A DNA stretch of 64,000 nucleotides from Bacteroidia bacterium (GTDB lineage Bacteria > Bacteroidota > Bacteroidia > J057): assembly GCA_033391075.1 (NCBI GenBank), contig JAWPMV010000001.1:3348001-3412000 (forward strand). The letters run 5' to 3'. The notes under the pieces were generated by a model, which ran no database searches, was not told where the DNA came from, and saw nothing but the letters and a program-made list of their open reading frames with translations. Shown in pieces: positions 45,349 through 53,472 of the stretch (position 1 is the stretch's first letter; every line of letters begins with the position of its first letter). The translations under genes were made by a program, and so were the position numbers.

Positions 45349-48111
45349 TCATTTTAACTGAAATCCCCAGGAAGCATAGACAAATCTTCCGATTACTGGG
45401 GCTCCATATAATCCATTTTGTCTTCTATTCAGAAGATTTGAACCCGCAATTTTAAAGGAGCTACGAATTTTGGGGATGTCTTTACCGATCTGTCCACTCA
45501 GGAAATACTGGGCAGGTATCCTTCCGGAGAATTGAGGAGAACTTTCAAAAGTATATCCTTCTATCCATCTGAAAGTAAGGCCCCAATTCCAGTTTTTAAT
45601 CCCTCCAATTTTCATATTTCTTCCACTCAAACCGATATTAAATTTATTTTCAGGGGTATTATATGCGGGAATCAAGGGATCATCTTTATCGACCAGGATT
45701 CGGTTCCAGGAATAGTTTCCTTTTATCCCCAGCCAATTATTTATCTGGTGATTTATATTGACCGATAAGCCAGTCGTTAAGGTGATTTCTTTGGCATTGG
45801 CGGAAAATCTGAATATGCGAGGCAGAAGTACGATGGGTTGATTAGGAACCTGAAGGCCTATTTTAAATCCGATAAAGTCCCGGTATCTACTAATATAATA
45901 AGTCGCGTTTACAGCTGTCCTTCCTCCGAAGAATATTCCGGAGTAGGCAATTTCTGAGGAGATGTTTTTCTCTGGCACAATGGGATCTTCATCAAATCGT
46001 TCCCAGAGGGTCGTATCCAGAGTTTGACTTCTTCTGTAATCGTCAAAGGATTCCAGGGTTACCAGATTATCATATCCATTTAAATTACCCAGGAGGAATA
46101 CATCCCCCACCCGGAAATAGTAGAACTGTTCAATCAGGGTTGGATTTCTCAAGGCATAGGAAAGAGACATCCGAATAGAATGATTTTCGGAGAATTGATA
46201 ACTCGCGGATACAGCTGGACTAAATAAGAATCCATAATTCACATTTTTATCCAGACGGGCGGCAAAATTCAATTTCACCAAATCACTCAAAATGGATTTT
46301 TCTGCTCCTGCATAGATCCCATATTCTGAATTTCGAATAATAGTCCCCGAAGTATCACTGAATATGGTACCCTCAGAATAGGGTCGATATGCCCGAAAAT
46401 TTCCCCCAATGACTACTTCATCCAGGAAACCAGGTTTGAATCGGTATTCTCCATGCACATGGAATAATTTTGACCTGTCTACGAGTCGGGTTCCTCCTTC
46501 TGAAACCGGCGTACCCGTAATGTCATCAAAAACTTCCTGGTATTCAGGCGTCCCAGGCATGAGCATAGCTCCGTCTTGACTAGCACGAGCCATTCCATGC
46601 CATTTAGAGAGAGAATCCTGATTCGCAGCTAAAACAGCATTAGCCTGATCAAAATCAAACTCAAACAATGGGGGTTCAAGGGTCGGGAATCCTTCCAGAG
46701 CTTTCACCTTGGGAACAATATTTCTAAACCAGTAATTTCGATACCCATCTACCCAGGCACTATTTCCTCTCCATCTGCTTTGTAGAATTTGGGCAGTACC
46801 AATGATGTCATAAGTTCTACCCGCCGATTCTTCAGAATGGTAGGCCCTTAAAAAGAATCGATCTTTATAGGTTACTTCAATTTTATTCTGGATTAACCAT
46901 ACATCGTTCAATTTAAGGCGGTTATCCAGTTGCATAACCGTAGAGCCCATCCCAAAATTACTGGCGAGAGCAATTTCCCAATTGGGTTTAGGCTTAAAAT
47001 GAAGAGCAGCACTGGTCTTCAGGTTATAACTTCCGTAGTCTACGATATCTTCTTCTCTATAGCCAGTCCGATAAAAAACGCCCAAACCGGGATGTCGGGT
47101 AGGAATTTGTTCGAAGAGGGAGCTAAAATCTCCTTTGGTTTCGTCTCCGTAAATATTCACGGCATCTATGCCCCCAGGATTATCGAGCCCAACACTGTCT
47201 TCTTCTGCACCCCTGGAAGGAGAATAATCTACGGCATTCCAGTCTTCAATGAGGGAATAGGCTCCATTGATTTTGAAGGCCCATTTCTTTCGCTTGCCTT
47301 TCTTACCGAGGGTCGTTGCGTAGCGAAATAATACTTCCCGATAATTTCTTTCCCCGCCCTTTATCATCAATTCAAGGCCCTGGTATTTAAAAGGGTTTTT
47401 GGATCGCATATTGATTACCCCATTGAAGGCACCCGGTCCAAAATAGGCACTACTGGCCCCAATAACCAGATCTACACCTTCTACATCCAAATCTCCAATT
47501 CCTACAAAGTTTCCTACGGGATAGTTAAGTCCGGGAGAAGCATTGTCGAAGCCATCTATAAGTTGAAGAGAACGTATGGGAGCACTGCTATTAAAACCCC
47601 GGGTATTGACCACTTTAAAGCCAAAACTCACTGTCAACAAATCTACTTCCCGTAAGTTGGCCAGTTCATCATAGAAAGAAGCCTCACTTGAATTTTTCAT
47701 GGTTTCTATGCCAATGCTTTCCACCGTAAGAGCCAGGTCTTCCTGTAGCTTGGAACGCCTTTCAGCAAAAATATCTACAGAAGCCATTTGGACTTCATCT
47801 TGTTCCAAAACTAATTCTAAAGGCTTACTCAAAGACTTTACCGTATACACCAGGGTATCATAACCGATATATGCCAGTTGAATATCGAAAGGAGGGTTTT
47901 GTTTTACCTCCAGTCTAAAGCTTCCATCAGCATTGGTATAAGCCCCAAGATTGGTACCTATTACCCGTACTAATGCACCTGCAAGTGGATCACCAGAATC
48001 ACTATCCGAAATAGTTCCTCGGAGGCTTTGTGAAAAGGTAATGGATGGAATGAAGATGAGCAGACACAAGCCGAAAATCAGCTGTTTGGGTAATAGTAGA
48101 AATCTAGTCAT
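45349..48111 (-). CDS. TonB-dependent receptor with carboxypeptidase-like domain
   Basis: A 920-residue outer-membrane receptor. Signal peptide (ending FSQ), carboxypeptidase-regulatory-like domain (about 27-110; LRGTISDSDSGDPLAGALV), plug (about 135-245; VNTRGFNSSAPIRSLQLIDG, GIGDLDVEGVDLV, FNGVINMRSK) and barrel ending WGFQLK. It lacks SusC signatures and a SusD partner. The gene starts after a 189-bp AT-rich gap, and the T9SS hydrolase-like gene follows after 34 bp. The two may act as receptor and surface ligand handler. The substrate is unknown. Confidence 0.93.
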   Translation of the reverse strand: MTRFLLLPKQLIFGLCLLIFIPSITFSQSLRGTISDSDSGDPLAGALVRVIGTNLGAYTNADGSFRLEVKQNPPFDIQLAYIGYDTLVYTVKSLSKPLELVLEQDEVQMASVDIFAERRSKLQEDLALTVESIGIETMKNSSEASFYDELANLREVDLLTVSFGFKVVNTRGFNSSAPIRSLQLIDGFDNASPGLNYPVGNFVGIGDLDVEGVDLVIGASSAYFGPGAFNGVINMRSKNPFKYQGLELMIKGGERNYREVLFRYATTLGKKGKRKKWAFKINGAYSLIEDWNAVDYSPSRGAEEDSVGLDNPGGIDAVNIYGDETKGDFSSLFEQIPTRHPGLGVFYRTGYREEDIVDYGSYNLKTSAALHFKPKPNWEIALASNFGMGSTVMQLDNRLKLNDVWLIQNKIEVTYKDRFFLRAYHSEESAGRTYDIIGTAQILQSRWRGNSAWVDGYRNYWFRNIVPKVKALEGFPTLEPPLFEFDFDQANAVLAANQDSLSKWHGMARASQDGAMLMPGTPEYQEVFDDITGTPVSEGGTRLVDRSKLFHVHGEYRFKPGFLDEVVIGGNFRAYRPYSEGTIFSDTSGTIIRNSEYGIYAGAEKSILSDLVKLNFAARLDKNVNYGFLFSPAVSASYQFSENHSIRMSLSYALRNPTLIEQFYYFRVGDVFLLGNLNGYDNLVTLESFDDYRRSQTLDTTLWERFDEDPIVPEKNISSEIAYSGIFFGGRTAVNATYYISRYRDFIGFKIGLQVPNQPIVLLPRIFRFSANAKEITLTTGLSVNINHQINNWLGIKGNYSWNRILVDKDDPLIPAYNTPENKFNIGLSGRNMKIGGIKNWNWGLTFRWIEGYTFESSPQFSGRIPAQYFLSGQIGKDIPKIRSSFKIAGSNLLNRRQNGLYGAPVIGRFVYASWGFQLK

Positions 48112-48300
48112 TGAGTGAGACTATTAGGCTAGTAGTAGAATAGATGAAAACAATATAGGAAAAAAGGTCGTGAAAAAAACTCAAACTTTGTTTGACAAGT
48201 AAATCTTTGCGTCTTAGTAAAACCAATAAATGGGACGAATTTTCTCTATTTGGGATGAAAGATCAGATTCGCCCAAACAGAATGATAAAATTGTTGAGCC

Positions 48301-49788
48301 TTAGTCTATGTATAAATTCAATTCCTTTTGAGCTTCTTCTGCCAATATGATCATTTCCCAATAGGGCGGCAGGTAGTTTTTTTCTGTGCGAAATGCTTCC
48401 GCTTTCTGGAGAGTAAGTTCGCGGATTGCCTGATATTTCTCAACGAATGAATTGTTTTTCAAGGCCTGTGTAGCACTCATCCCCTCAGGGATAAGCCCTT
48501 CTGTGCCAAATAGGTTCAACATCATACAATAGCCTTTTAAGCCTCTTGCTACTGGCAGCATAAAAGGATTGTGGTCTATCTGTTTTCCTTGATCTGCACT
48601 TAGCCACATGGCATCCATGACTGCATTATCGATATGGTCTTTATACAAGGTTTCCGGATCTCTCCATTCTGCTACGACCGTCAATTGTGGGTCATATTCA
48701 AGGTCCGAAGGCATCTGAGTTACAAAATTTTCAACTCCAAAAGTATTGAGCCATTCGACTACTCCCGGAGATGAAATGGTTGACTCTGCCTGCCACAATT
48801 GCAAACCTTTCTTCTTATAAGCATAGGAGCCTACCTCTGAACAGAACATAGCGGTAGAGTCATGAAAATTCATTTTGAAGTCATAGGGTATATGCCGAGC
48901 CTTGCTTGCATCAAAGGCAGCCCGTGCAGCTTTCTGAGGAAGCATAGGATCCTCGATCAATTGATTGAGGTCGCTACGAGGGCGAAGGACCATAAATCTA
49001 AGTTTGGTATCCTTGAGATATTCTGAAACCGTGGCTATATCTACTCCTCTTTCAATATGAGCTTCTACCAAATAGGGTCGATGCTCTTCTTCATCAATAT
49101 AGATCATAGCTACATGGGAAAAATTGCCGGGATAGTCATTCCCCCTTGAAATAAAAGCTGAAGCCTCTGCTCCTCCACGGGACACCAGAAGGTCCCCGCT
49201 ATGTACTTCTATCCCAAAGATATTGGTGGAAGGAGTAGCTGATTTTTCTTCTTCCACAAACATGGCAGCTTCAAATTCCAATCCCTCCGATTGTAGCAAA
49301 ACTTCTTCTACAGCTGCTCTCATCCCATAAAAAAGTCGGTAGAGGGTGTTCCTGCTGCTTCGATTTTCCATGTCCCAGCTATGGGATTGTTTTTTGAGCC
49401 ACATACGGGCAAAACGATAATAATTGAGTAACCAGGGTCTATGTTTTTGACGGGCTGCAATCAGCGGTGCGAGTGAAAAGAATTTCACTTCCAATTCCAC
49501 AAAAGTCGAATCTTCTGGTCCCAGGTTGGCATCGGCTAGGGGAAACAAGAATGCTTCTGCTTCTTTCTCCAATCCCAAAATCATGGAATCCAACAGATTT
49601 CCATCCAAACTTCTGGCCAGCACAAAACTTTCTTCCAGATACTCCCAGGTTTCATCCTGATCCCATTCGAAAGCTACTTCATCACTGATACTCATTTTCT
49701 TTTCTTCTGCATCCGGGATCATCAGGATCACAAATAGCAAAAGAAGTACTGCAGGAATCAGAAAACGTTTTCTTTTATAGAAGGGCAT
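48301..49788 (-). CDS. Membrane-anchored YiiX/YebB-like (C92) cysteine peptidase
   Basis: A 495-residue protein with an N-terminal membrane anchor (residues 8-24). A helical region (about 40-190) precedes a permuted papain-like domain of the YiiX/YebB (C92) type: HSGDLLVSRG, catalytic His225 in FSHVAMIY, a Glu in LVEAH, and Cys316 in MFCSEVGSYAY. Known family members cleave amide or ester bonds, and some act on lipids or murein, so this one could act on cell-wall peptides or lipoproteins in the periplasm. The C-terminal 100 residues are helical with no recognised domain. It stands alone, with about 150 bp on the downstream side and 190 bp on the other. Confidence 0.85.
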   Translation of the reverse strand: MPFYKRKRFLIPAVLLLLFVILMIPDAEEKKMSISDEVAFEWDQDETWEYLEESFVLARSLDGNLLDSMILGLEKEAEAFLFPLADANLGPEDSTFVELEVKFFSLAPLIAARQKHRPWLLNYYRFARMWLKKQSHSWDMENRSSRNTLYRLFYGMRAAVEEVLLQSEGLEFEAAMFVEEEKSATPSTNIFGIEVHSGDLLVSRGGAEASAFISRGNDYPGNFSHVAMIYIDEEEHRPYLVEAHIERGVDIATVSEYLKDTKLRFMVLRPRSDLNQLIEDPMLPQKAARAAFDASKARHIPYDFKMNFHDSTAMFCSEVGSYAYKKKGLQLWQAESTISSPGVVEWLNTFGVENFVTQMPSDLEYDPQLTVVAEWRDPETLYKDHIDNAVMDAMWLSADQGKQIDHNPFMLPVARGLKGYCMMLNLFGTEGLIPEGMSATQALKNNSFVEKYQAIRELTLQKAEAFRTEKNYLPPYWEMIILAEEAQKELNLYID

Positions 49789-49942
49789 GAGGCAGGTTTA
49801 TGTGGAATAGGAGCTATATCTACCAAAATATAATTCTCTGAGCAGAAATGAAATCTGCCAGAGAAATTCTCCTCCTATAGGACAAAGAATTTATTCCTTA
49901 TCCCTTATTTCTTTAGACAAAAAATCAGCTTTTCAGCAGCTG

Positions 49943-50143
49943 CTAAAAGAAATAATCATCCGACTGACTGCCCTTTTTCCTCGAATTTTTATTGAAATAC
50001 CAGGCAGCATAGATGAAAGCCATTCCTATTACAGCGATACCTGCCATAGGGGCAAATATGGTTTTACTGGCAATAAGGCTCATACCTAGTAGTAGTAAAC
50101 TGAGGCAGAAAAGTTGGTTGGCGTATTTAATTAATTTCTTCAT
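49943..50143 (-). CDS. Small two-helix membrane protein
   Basis: A 66-residue protein with two membrane helices (about 11-27 and 33-51) and a short charged, hydrophilic tail ending in SDDYFF. The ATG at 50143 starts a lysine-rich leader (MKKLIKY); the upstream in-frame TTG at 50149 is less likely. No family was recognised. The repeat region at 50202-50411 lies in its upstream flank. Length and composition suit a small inner-membrane protein, but it could also be a chance frame. Confidence 0.6.
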   Translation of the reverse strand: MKKLIKYANQLFCLSLLLLGMSLIASKTIFAPMAGIAVIGMAFIYAAWYFNKNSRKKGSQSDDYFF

Positions 50144-50201
50144 GATCAAAAGCTATCGAGTTAAATAAATACAGCATAGCTTGGTATATAGCTTTGACGA
50201 T

Positions 50202-50227
50202 AAAGTAGAACGGAAATCTTCTACTTT
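50202..50227. repeat. Perfect 9-bp inverted repeat
   Basis: AAAGTAGAA (50202-50210) and TTCTACTTT (50219-50227) are exact reverse complements around 8 bases, about 60 bases upstream of the small membrane-protein start. Neither side is T-rich, so it is not a typical terminator. An operator is possible. Confidence 0.4.
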
Positions 50228-50282
50228 GGTTGTGCATCCCAGTAAAGACAAGGGAAATTGGGAAAGGTTGGAAAGGGAGGAA

Positions 50283-50411
50283 ATGTTTTCTTGTGTTCTT
50301 GTGTTCTTGTGTTCTTGTGTTCTGGTGTTCTGGTGTTCTGGTGTTCTGGTTTTATTTGAGCTTGATAAGCAACTCTCGAGAACACTGGAACACCTGAATA
50401 CGAGAAAACAT
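50283..50411. repeat. Long imperfect inverted repeat built from octamers
   Basis: The 35 bases at 50283-50317 match the reverse complement of 50377-50411 at 28 of 35 positions by eye. Each arm has a head ATGTTTTCT(T/C)G and then three TGTTC-type octamers, those of the right arm degenerate. The right arm ends two bases from the ROK-kinase stop, so the transcript could fold into a long hairpin after that gene. Confidence 0.6.
50294..50349. repeat. Octamer tandem repeat, 7 copies
   Basis: Three TGTTCTTG units are followed by four TGTTCTGG units, exactly head to tail, with a near-copy (TTTTCTTG) before them. The array is intergenic, on the 5' side of the small membrane-protein gene. Such arrays change length by slippage. 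Confidence 0.88.
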
Positions 50412-50413
50412 CT

Positions 50414-51322
50414 CTATTCTACCAACATCGCCGCTCCGAAAACACCTGCACTATCGCCTAATTTGGGTTTCAGGATAGGTGTACGCAGTATGGGATTGAA
50501 GACATGCTTTTCAATTTCTTTTACTCCCTGATCGTAAAGTTCCGGGATGTTTCCCAGGCCGCCACCTATGACGATGGCGTCCGGATCGAGGATATTGACA
50601 ACAACTGCCAGGGCTTTACCGAAAAAGTGTAAAAGCCGATCTATGGTTTGTATGGCGAAAAGGTCTTCTCCTCCCTCCGCCTTTTCATAGATTTCTTTGA
50701 AGCTTAAATTTATTCCTGAGATGCTTTTGTAAAAGTTTTCGAGAGCCGGACCAGAAAGAAGCGTTTCCACGCAGCCCACTTTTCCACAATAGCAGGGCCC
50801 ACCGGAAATATCGAGCACGTTATGGCCCCATTCGCCGCCTATACCATGTCTCCCGTTGAGTACCTTCCCCTCTATGACTACTCCTCCCCCAACCCCTGTT
50901 CCCATAATGATCCCAAAAACAACTTTTGCCTGGGGTAATTGTTCTGCTACAATTCCCAGTTTTGTCTCGGCTATGGCAAAGCAATTGGCGTCATTTGCCA
51001 ATTTCATTGGAACTTTCAACAGCTTTTCGAGGTCTTTTTGTAAAGGCTGATTGAGCAATTGTTGGGAATTGCTGTTTTTGAGTTTTTCGGTATCTGGATC
51101 CATCGCACCCGGAGTTCCCATGCCAATAGCAGCAGGCTGTAGGGAAGTTTCTTCTTCCAGGAGATTCACCAGATGGGCTATACGACCCAGGGTATGTTGA
51201 TAACCTTTGGCTCGCTCCGTCGGAATCCTCTTGCGCGCCAGCGTACGATAATTGTCTGCTGCATCGATAACGATGCCCTCGATCTTGGTTCCTCCCAGAT
51301 CAATGCCCCACAGTGGCTTCAT
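50414..51322 (-). CDS. ROK-family sugar kinase
   Basis: A 302-residue cytoplasmic ROK protein. N-terminal phosphate loop GIDLGGTKIEG, sugar-site LANDANCFA (catalytic Asp in NDAN), the phosphate-2 loop MGTGVGGGVVI, and the zinc motif CYCGKVGCVE with ligands His and Cys after EWGH. It lacks an N-terminal helix-turn-helix, so it is a kinase (glucokinase, fructokinase or N-acetylglucosamine kinase type) and not a NagC/XylR repressor. Sugar specificity cannot be told. It is the last gene of a run with the serine hydrolase (20 bp before) and YbaK, and it is followed by the inverted repeat. Confidence 0.94.
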   Translation of the reverse strand: MKPLWGIDLGGTKIEGIVIDAADNYRTLARKRIPTERAKGYQHTLGRIAHLVNLLEEETSLQPAAIGMGTPGAMDPDTEKLKNSNSQQLLNQPLQKDLEKLLKVPMKLANDANCFAIAETKLGIVAEQLPQAKVVFGIIMGTGVGGGVVIEGKVLNGRHGIGGEWGHNVLDISGGPCYCGKVGCVETLLSGPALENFYKSISGINLSFKEIYEKAEGGEDLFAIQTIDRLLHFFGKALAVVVNILDPDAIVIGGGLGNIPELYDQGVKEIEKHVFNPILRTPILKPKLGDSAGVFGAAMLVE

Positions 51323-51342
51323 TGTGTGTGTATTAGAGGGTA

Positions 51343-52881
51343 CTATTTTACTCTTTTCGCATGGATTTCGTCGAAAAAGATATCATCATTAGGCACATCG
51401 AATTCGATGCCCGTAATATCGCGATTATTGTTCTGGACAAACTTTATCGTACCAAATCCAAACCAGGCATGTACTTCTCTCCATTTGATTTCAAAGGTAT
51501 CATCATGCCAATGCTCCAGTCGGGCATTGAGGGCAGGAGCATGGGGAAATTCCAATAAGAGCCTATCTTCCTCTACTCTGAGAATTACATCTCCATACAT
51601 TGGATCATTATAAGTTCCGGCATAGGCTTCCAGATCAAATCCAGGACTAGTTCCGGTTTTTCTTTTGTCCAAACGCTCTTGCCGACGCTTATTCCAATTG
51701 GCGATGGCATTTTTTTCATAGGCTAGGTTAGTGTTACTCCAGTCCTTTTCCTCCTGATTCATAAAACGGTCCAGGATATAGTAAACCACCGGAGATGCTA
51801 TTCCCCGCATGGTATTGGTTAGGACAACGATGCCCAGATTCTCTTCAGGGATAACAGCAACCTGGGAGTACATTCCATCATAACCTCCTCCATGACGGTA
51901 AACCATACGACCGGCATAATCAAAGTATCCCCAACCTAAAGCATAACCAGATACATTTCTATTCCTAAAATTGTCATTGGCAAATTTGCTCACAAAGTAA
52001 TTGTTGTGGGGTTTCCAGAATTGTCCCTGGGCCTCTTCGCTAAAGATTTGTTTGTTTTCATGTGTACCATGATCCAATTGGAGCTGAATCCATTTGAGCA
52101 TATCATCTGTGGATGACAATATTCCTCCTGCTGCGCCCATATTGTCCCATTTCGCATAAGGAATGGGCTGGCTGATCCAACCATTGGGTTTATGCGGTTG
52201 AGCGACATTGGCCATGAGTTCCAAATCTGTGACGGTCGTACGGGTTCTATCCATACCCAGAGGCTGAAAAATTCTTTCCTTGATAAATTCATCCCAGGAT
52301 TTGCCACTGGCAGCCTTTATCACCTCTCCCGCTGTTATAAACATGAGGTTTGTATATCCATAACCGGCGCGATATTCATAGGCCTGTGGGACATATTTGA
52401 TTCTCTTGATTACCTCTTCTGCCGAATAATTGCTTTTGTACCAAATGGCATCTCCACTGAAGGTTCCCAATCCCACTCTATGGCAAAGCAAGTCTCGTAC
52501 AGTTGTATGTTCGCTTGCATAGGAATCATAGAGGGCGAAATAAGGCAAATGCTTTCTCACCGGATCATCCCAGTTTAGTTTTCCTTCATCCACCAATATC
52601 CCAATAGCTGTAGAAATGAATGCTTTTGTATTGGAGGCAATGGCATAAATGCTTCCTCCATTTGCAGGATCTGTCTTTCCTGCTTCCAGCATGCCGTATC
52701 CTTTAGACAAGACCACTTCACCATCTTTGATAATACCGATAGACATACCCGGTATTTTCCAGTCTTTCTGGGCTTTACTCAAATAGGCATCCAGTTTATC
52801 TACATCGACCTGAGCTTCTAATGAAGTATGAGGAATAAAGGCCAGGAAGCAAATGAGGAAGAAACGAGAAATCAACTGCAT
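51343..52881 (-). CDS. Secreted serine hydrolase (beta-lactamase fold) with DUF3471-like tail
   Basis: A 512-residue exported protein (signal peptide ending LEAQ). The active site is SNTK (Ser83, Lys86), with GYTN as the tyrosine motif and HGGGYDG as the third motif. The C-terminal 100 residues form a beta-rich domain like DUF3471 (AYAGTYNDPMYGDV), common in periplasmic hydrolases of this type. Activity could be D-aminopeptidase, esterase or carboxypeptidase. The upstream in-frame ATG would run into the YbaK gene, so ATG 52881, seven bases after that gene's stop, is used. The signal peptide begins exactly there. Confidence 0.92.
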   Translation of the reverse strand: MQLISRFFLICFLAFIPHTSLEAQVDVDKLDAYLSKAQKDWKIPGMSIGIIKDGEVVLSKGYGMLEAGKTDPANGGSIYAIASNTKAFISTAIGILVDEGKLNWDDPVRKHLPYFALYDSYASEHTTVRDLLCHRVGLGTFSGDAIWYKSNYSAEEVIKRIKYVPQAYEYRAGYGYTNLMFITAGEVIKAASGKSWDEFIKERIFQPLGMDRTRTTVTDLELMANVAQPHKPNGWISQPIPYAKWDNMGAAGGILSSTDDMLKWIQLQLDHGTHENKQIFSEEAQGQFWKPHNNYFVSKFANDNFRNRNVSGYALGWGYFDYAGRMVYRHGGGYDGMYSQVAVIPEENLGIVVLTNTMRGIASPVVYYILDRFMNQEEKDWSNTNLAYEKNAIANWNKRRQERLDKRKTGTSPGFDLEAYAGTYNDPMYGDVILRVEEDRLLLEFPHAPALNARLEHWHDDTFEIKWREVHAWFGFGTIKFVQNNNRDITGIEFDVPNDDIFFDEIHAKRVK

Positions 52882-52888
52882 ATTGGGT

Positions 52889-53350
52889 TTATGTTTTTGA
52901 GAAATGTAGTATTTCATGAGGAGCAATTTTGAGGTAATCTTCTACATGCATGATCACAGAATCTGTCAGTGAACCCGCATTGAAGGCTATACGCTCATTT
53001 TCAACAATAGATGTATCAAGATATAGATCAAAGTCCAAGAGTGGTCGACCGAAGGGAGGAACCGAACCGGGAACTAATCCGGTCATTTCCATCAATTCTT
53101 CCCGACTGGCAAAGCGAAGTTTTTTTGCTCCAAAGTGCTTTTTGATTGCATTTGAGTCCAGTTTTTTAGCTGCACTCAATACAAAAAGCGCAAACTCCTT
53201 ATCGTATTTCAGCAAAAGCGCCTTTCCCCCGATAGATATATCTTCTCCTCTTACCCGGGCTGAATCTTCAGAAGTTAACGTAACTTCATGATGAAGACTT
53301 TTATAAGTCAATCCATGTTCATCCAGGTAAGCCAATATCCGTTCGTGCAT
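52889..53350 (-). CDS. YbaK/ProX-type aminoacyl-tRNA deacylase
   Basis: A 153-residue cytoplasmic protein of the YbaK/aminoacyl-tRNA editing family. The domain begins at MHERILAYLDEHG and contains the conserved KALLLK, LDSNAIKK and GLVPGSVPPFG segments; the catalytic Lys is in KALLL. It hydrolyses mischarged tRNA (Cys or Ala on tRNA-Pro, depending on subgroup). In-frame alternatives at 53401 (ATG) and 53428 (TTG) exist, but they would sit inside or beyond the terminator hairpin at 53405-53450, so the ATG at 53350 is the likely start. It precedes the serine hydrolase by seven bases. Confidence 0.88.
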   Translation of the reverse strand: MHERILAYLDEHGLTYKSLHHEVTLTSEDSARVRGEDISIGGKALLLKYDKEFALFVLSAAKKLDSNAIKKHFGAKKLRFASREELMEMTGLVPGSVPPFGRPLLDFDLYLDTSIVENERIAFNAGSLTDSVIMHVEDYLKIAPHEILHFSKT

Positions 53351-53404
53351 GCTAGAAATTTGCGGGAATTTAGTAAAGATCAGGGAATTGCTCCCGTACA
53401 TTTT

Positions 53405-53450
53405 GTCAAAAAAATAAGCTCCGTCCAAGCAAGTGCCTGACGGAGCTTAT
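53405..53450 (-). terminator. Rho-independent terminator of trigger factor
   Basis: A perfect 12-bp stem (ATAAGCTCCGTC / GACGGAGCTTAT) surrounds a 13-base loop. On the minus strand it is followed by six T and then GACAAAA. It lies 22 bases past the trigger factor stop. Confidence 0.9.
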
Positions 53451-53472
53451 ATTTATTTGCTAAGAGAAAACC

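Noticed and set aside
50283-50411. A CRISPR array
   Set aside because: Units are 8 bp and directly adjacent with no spacers, and no cas genes are present.
50181-50531. A plus-strand frame across the octamer array
   Set aside because: It encodes a low-complexity run of Cys-Val-Leu-Phe from the microsatellite and overlaps the ROK gene.
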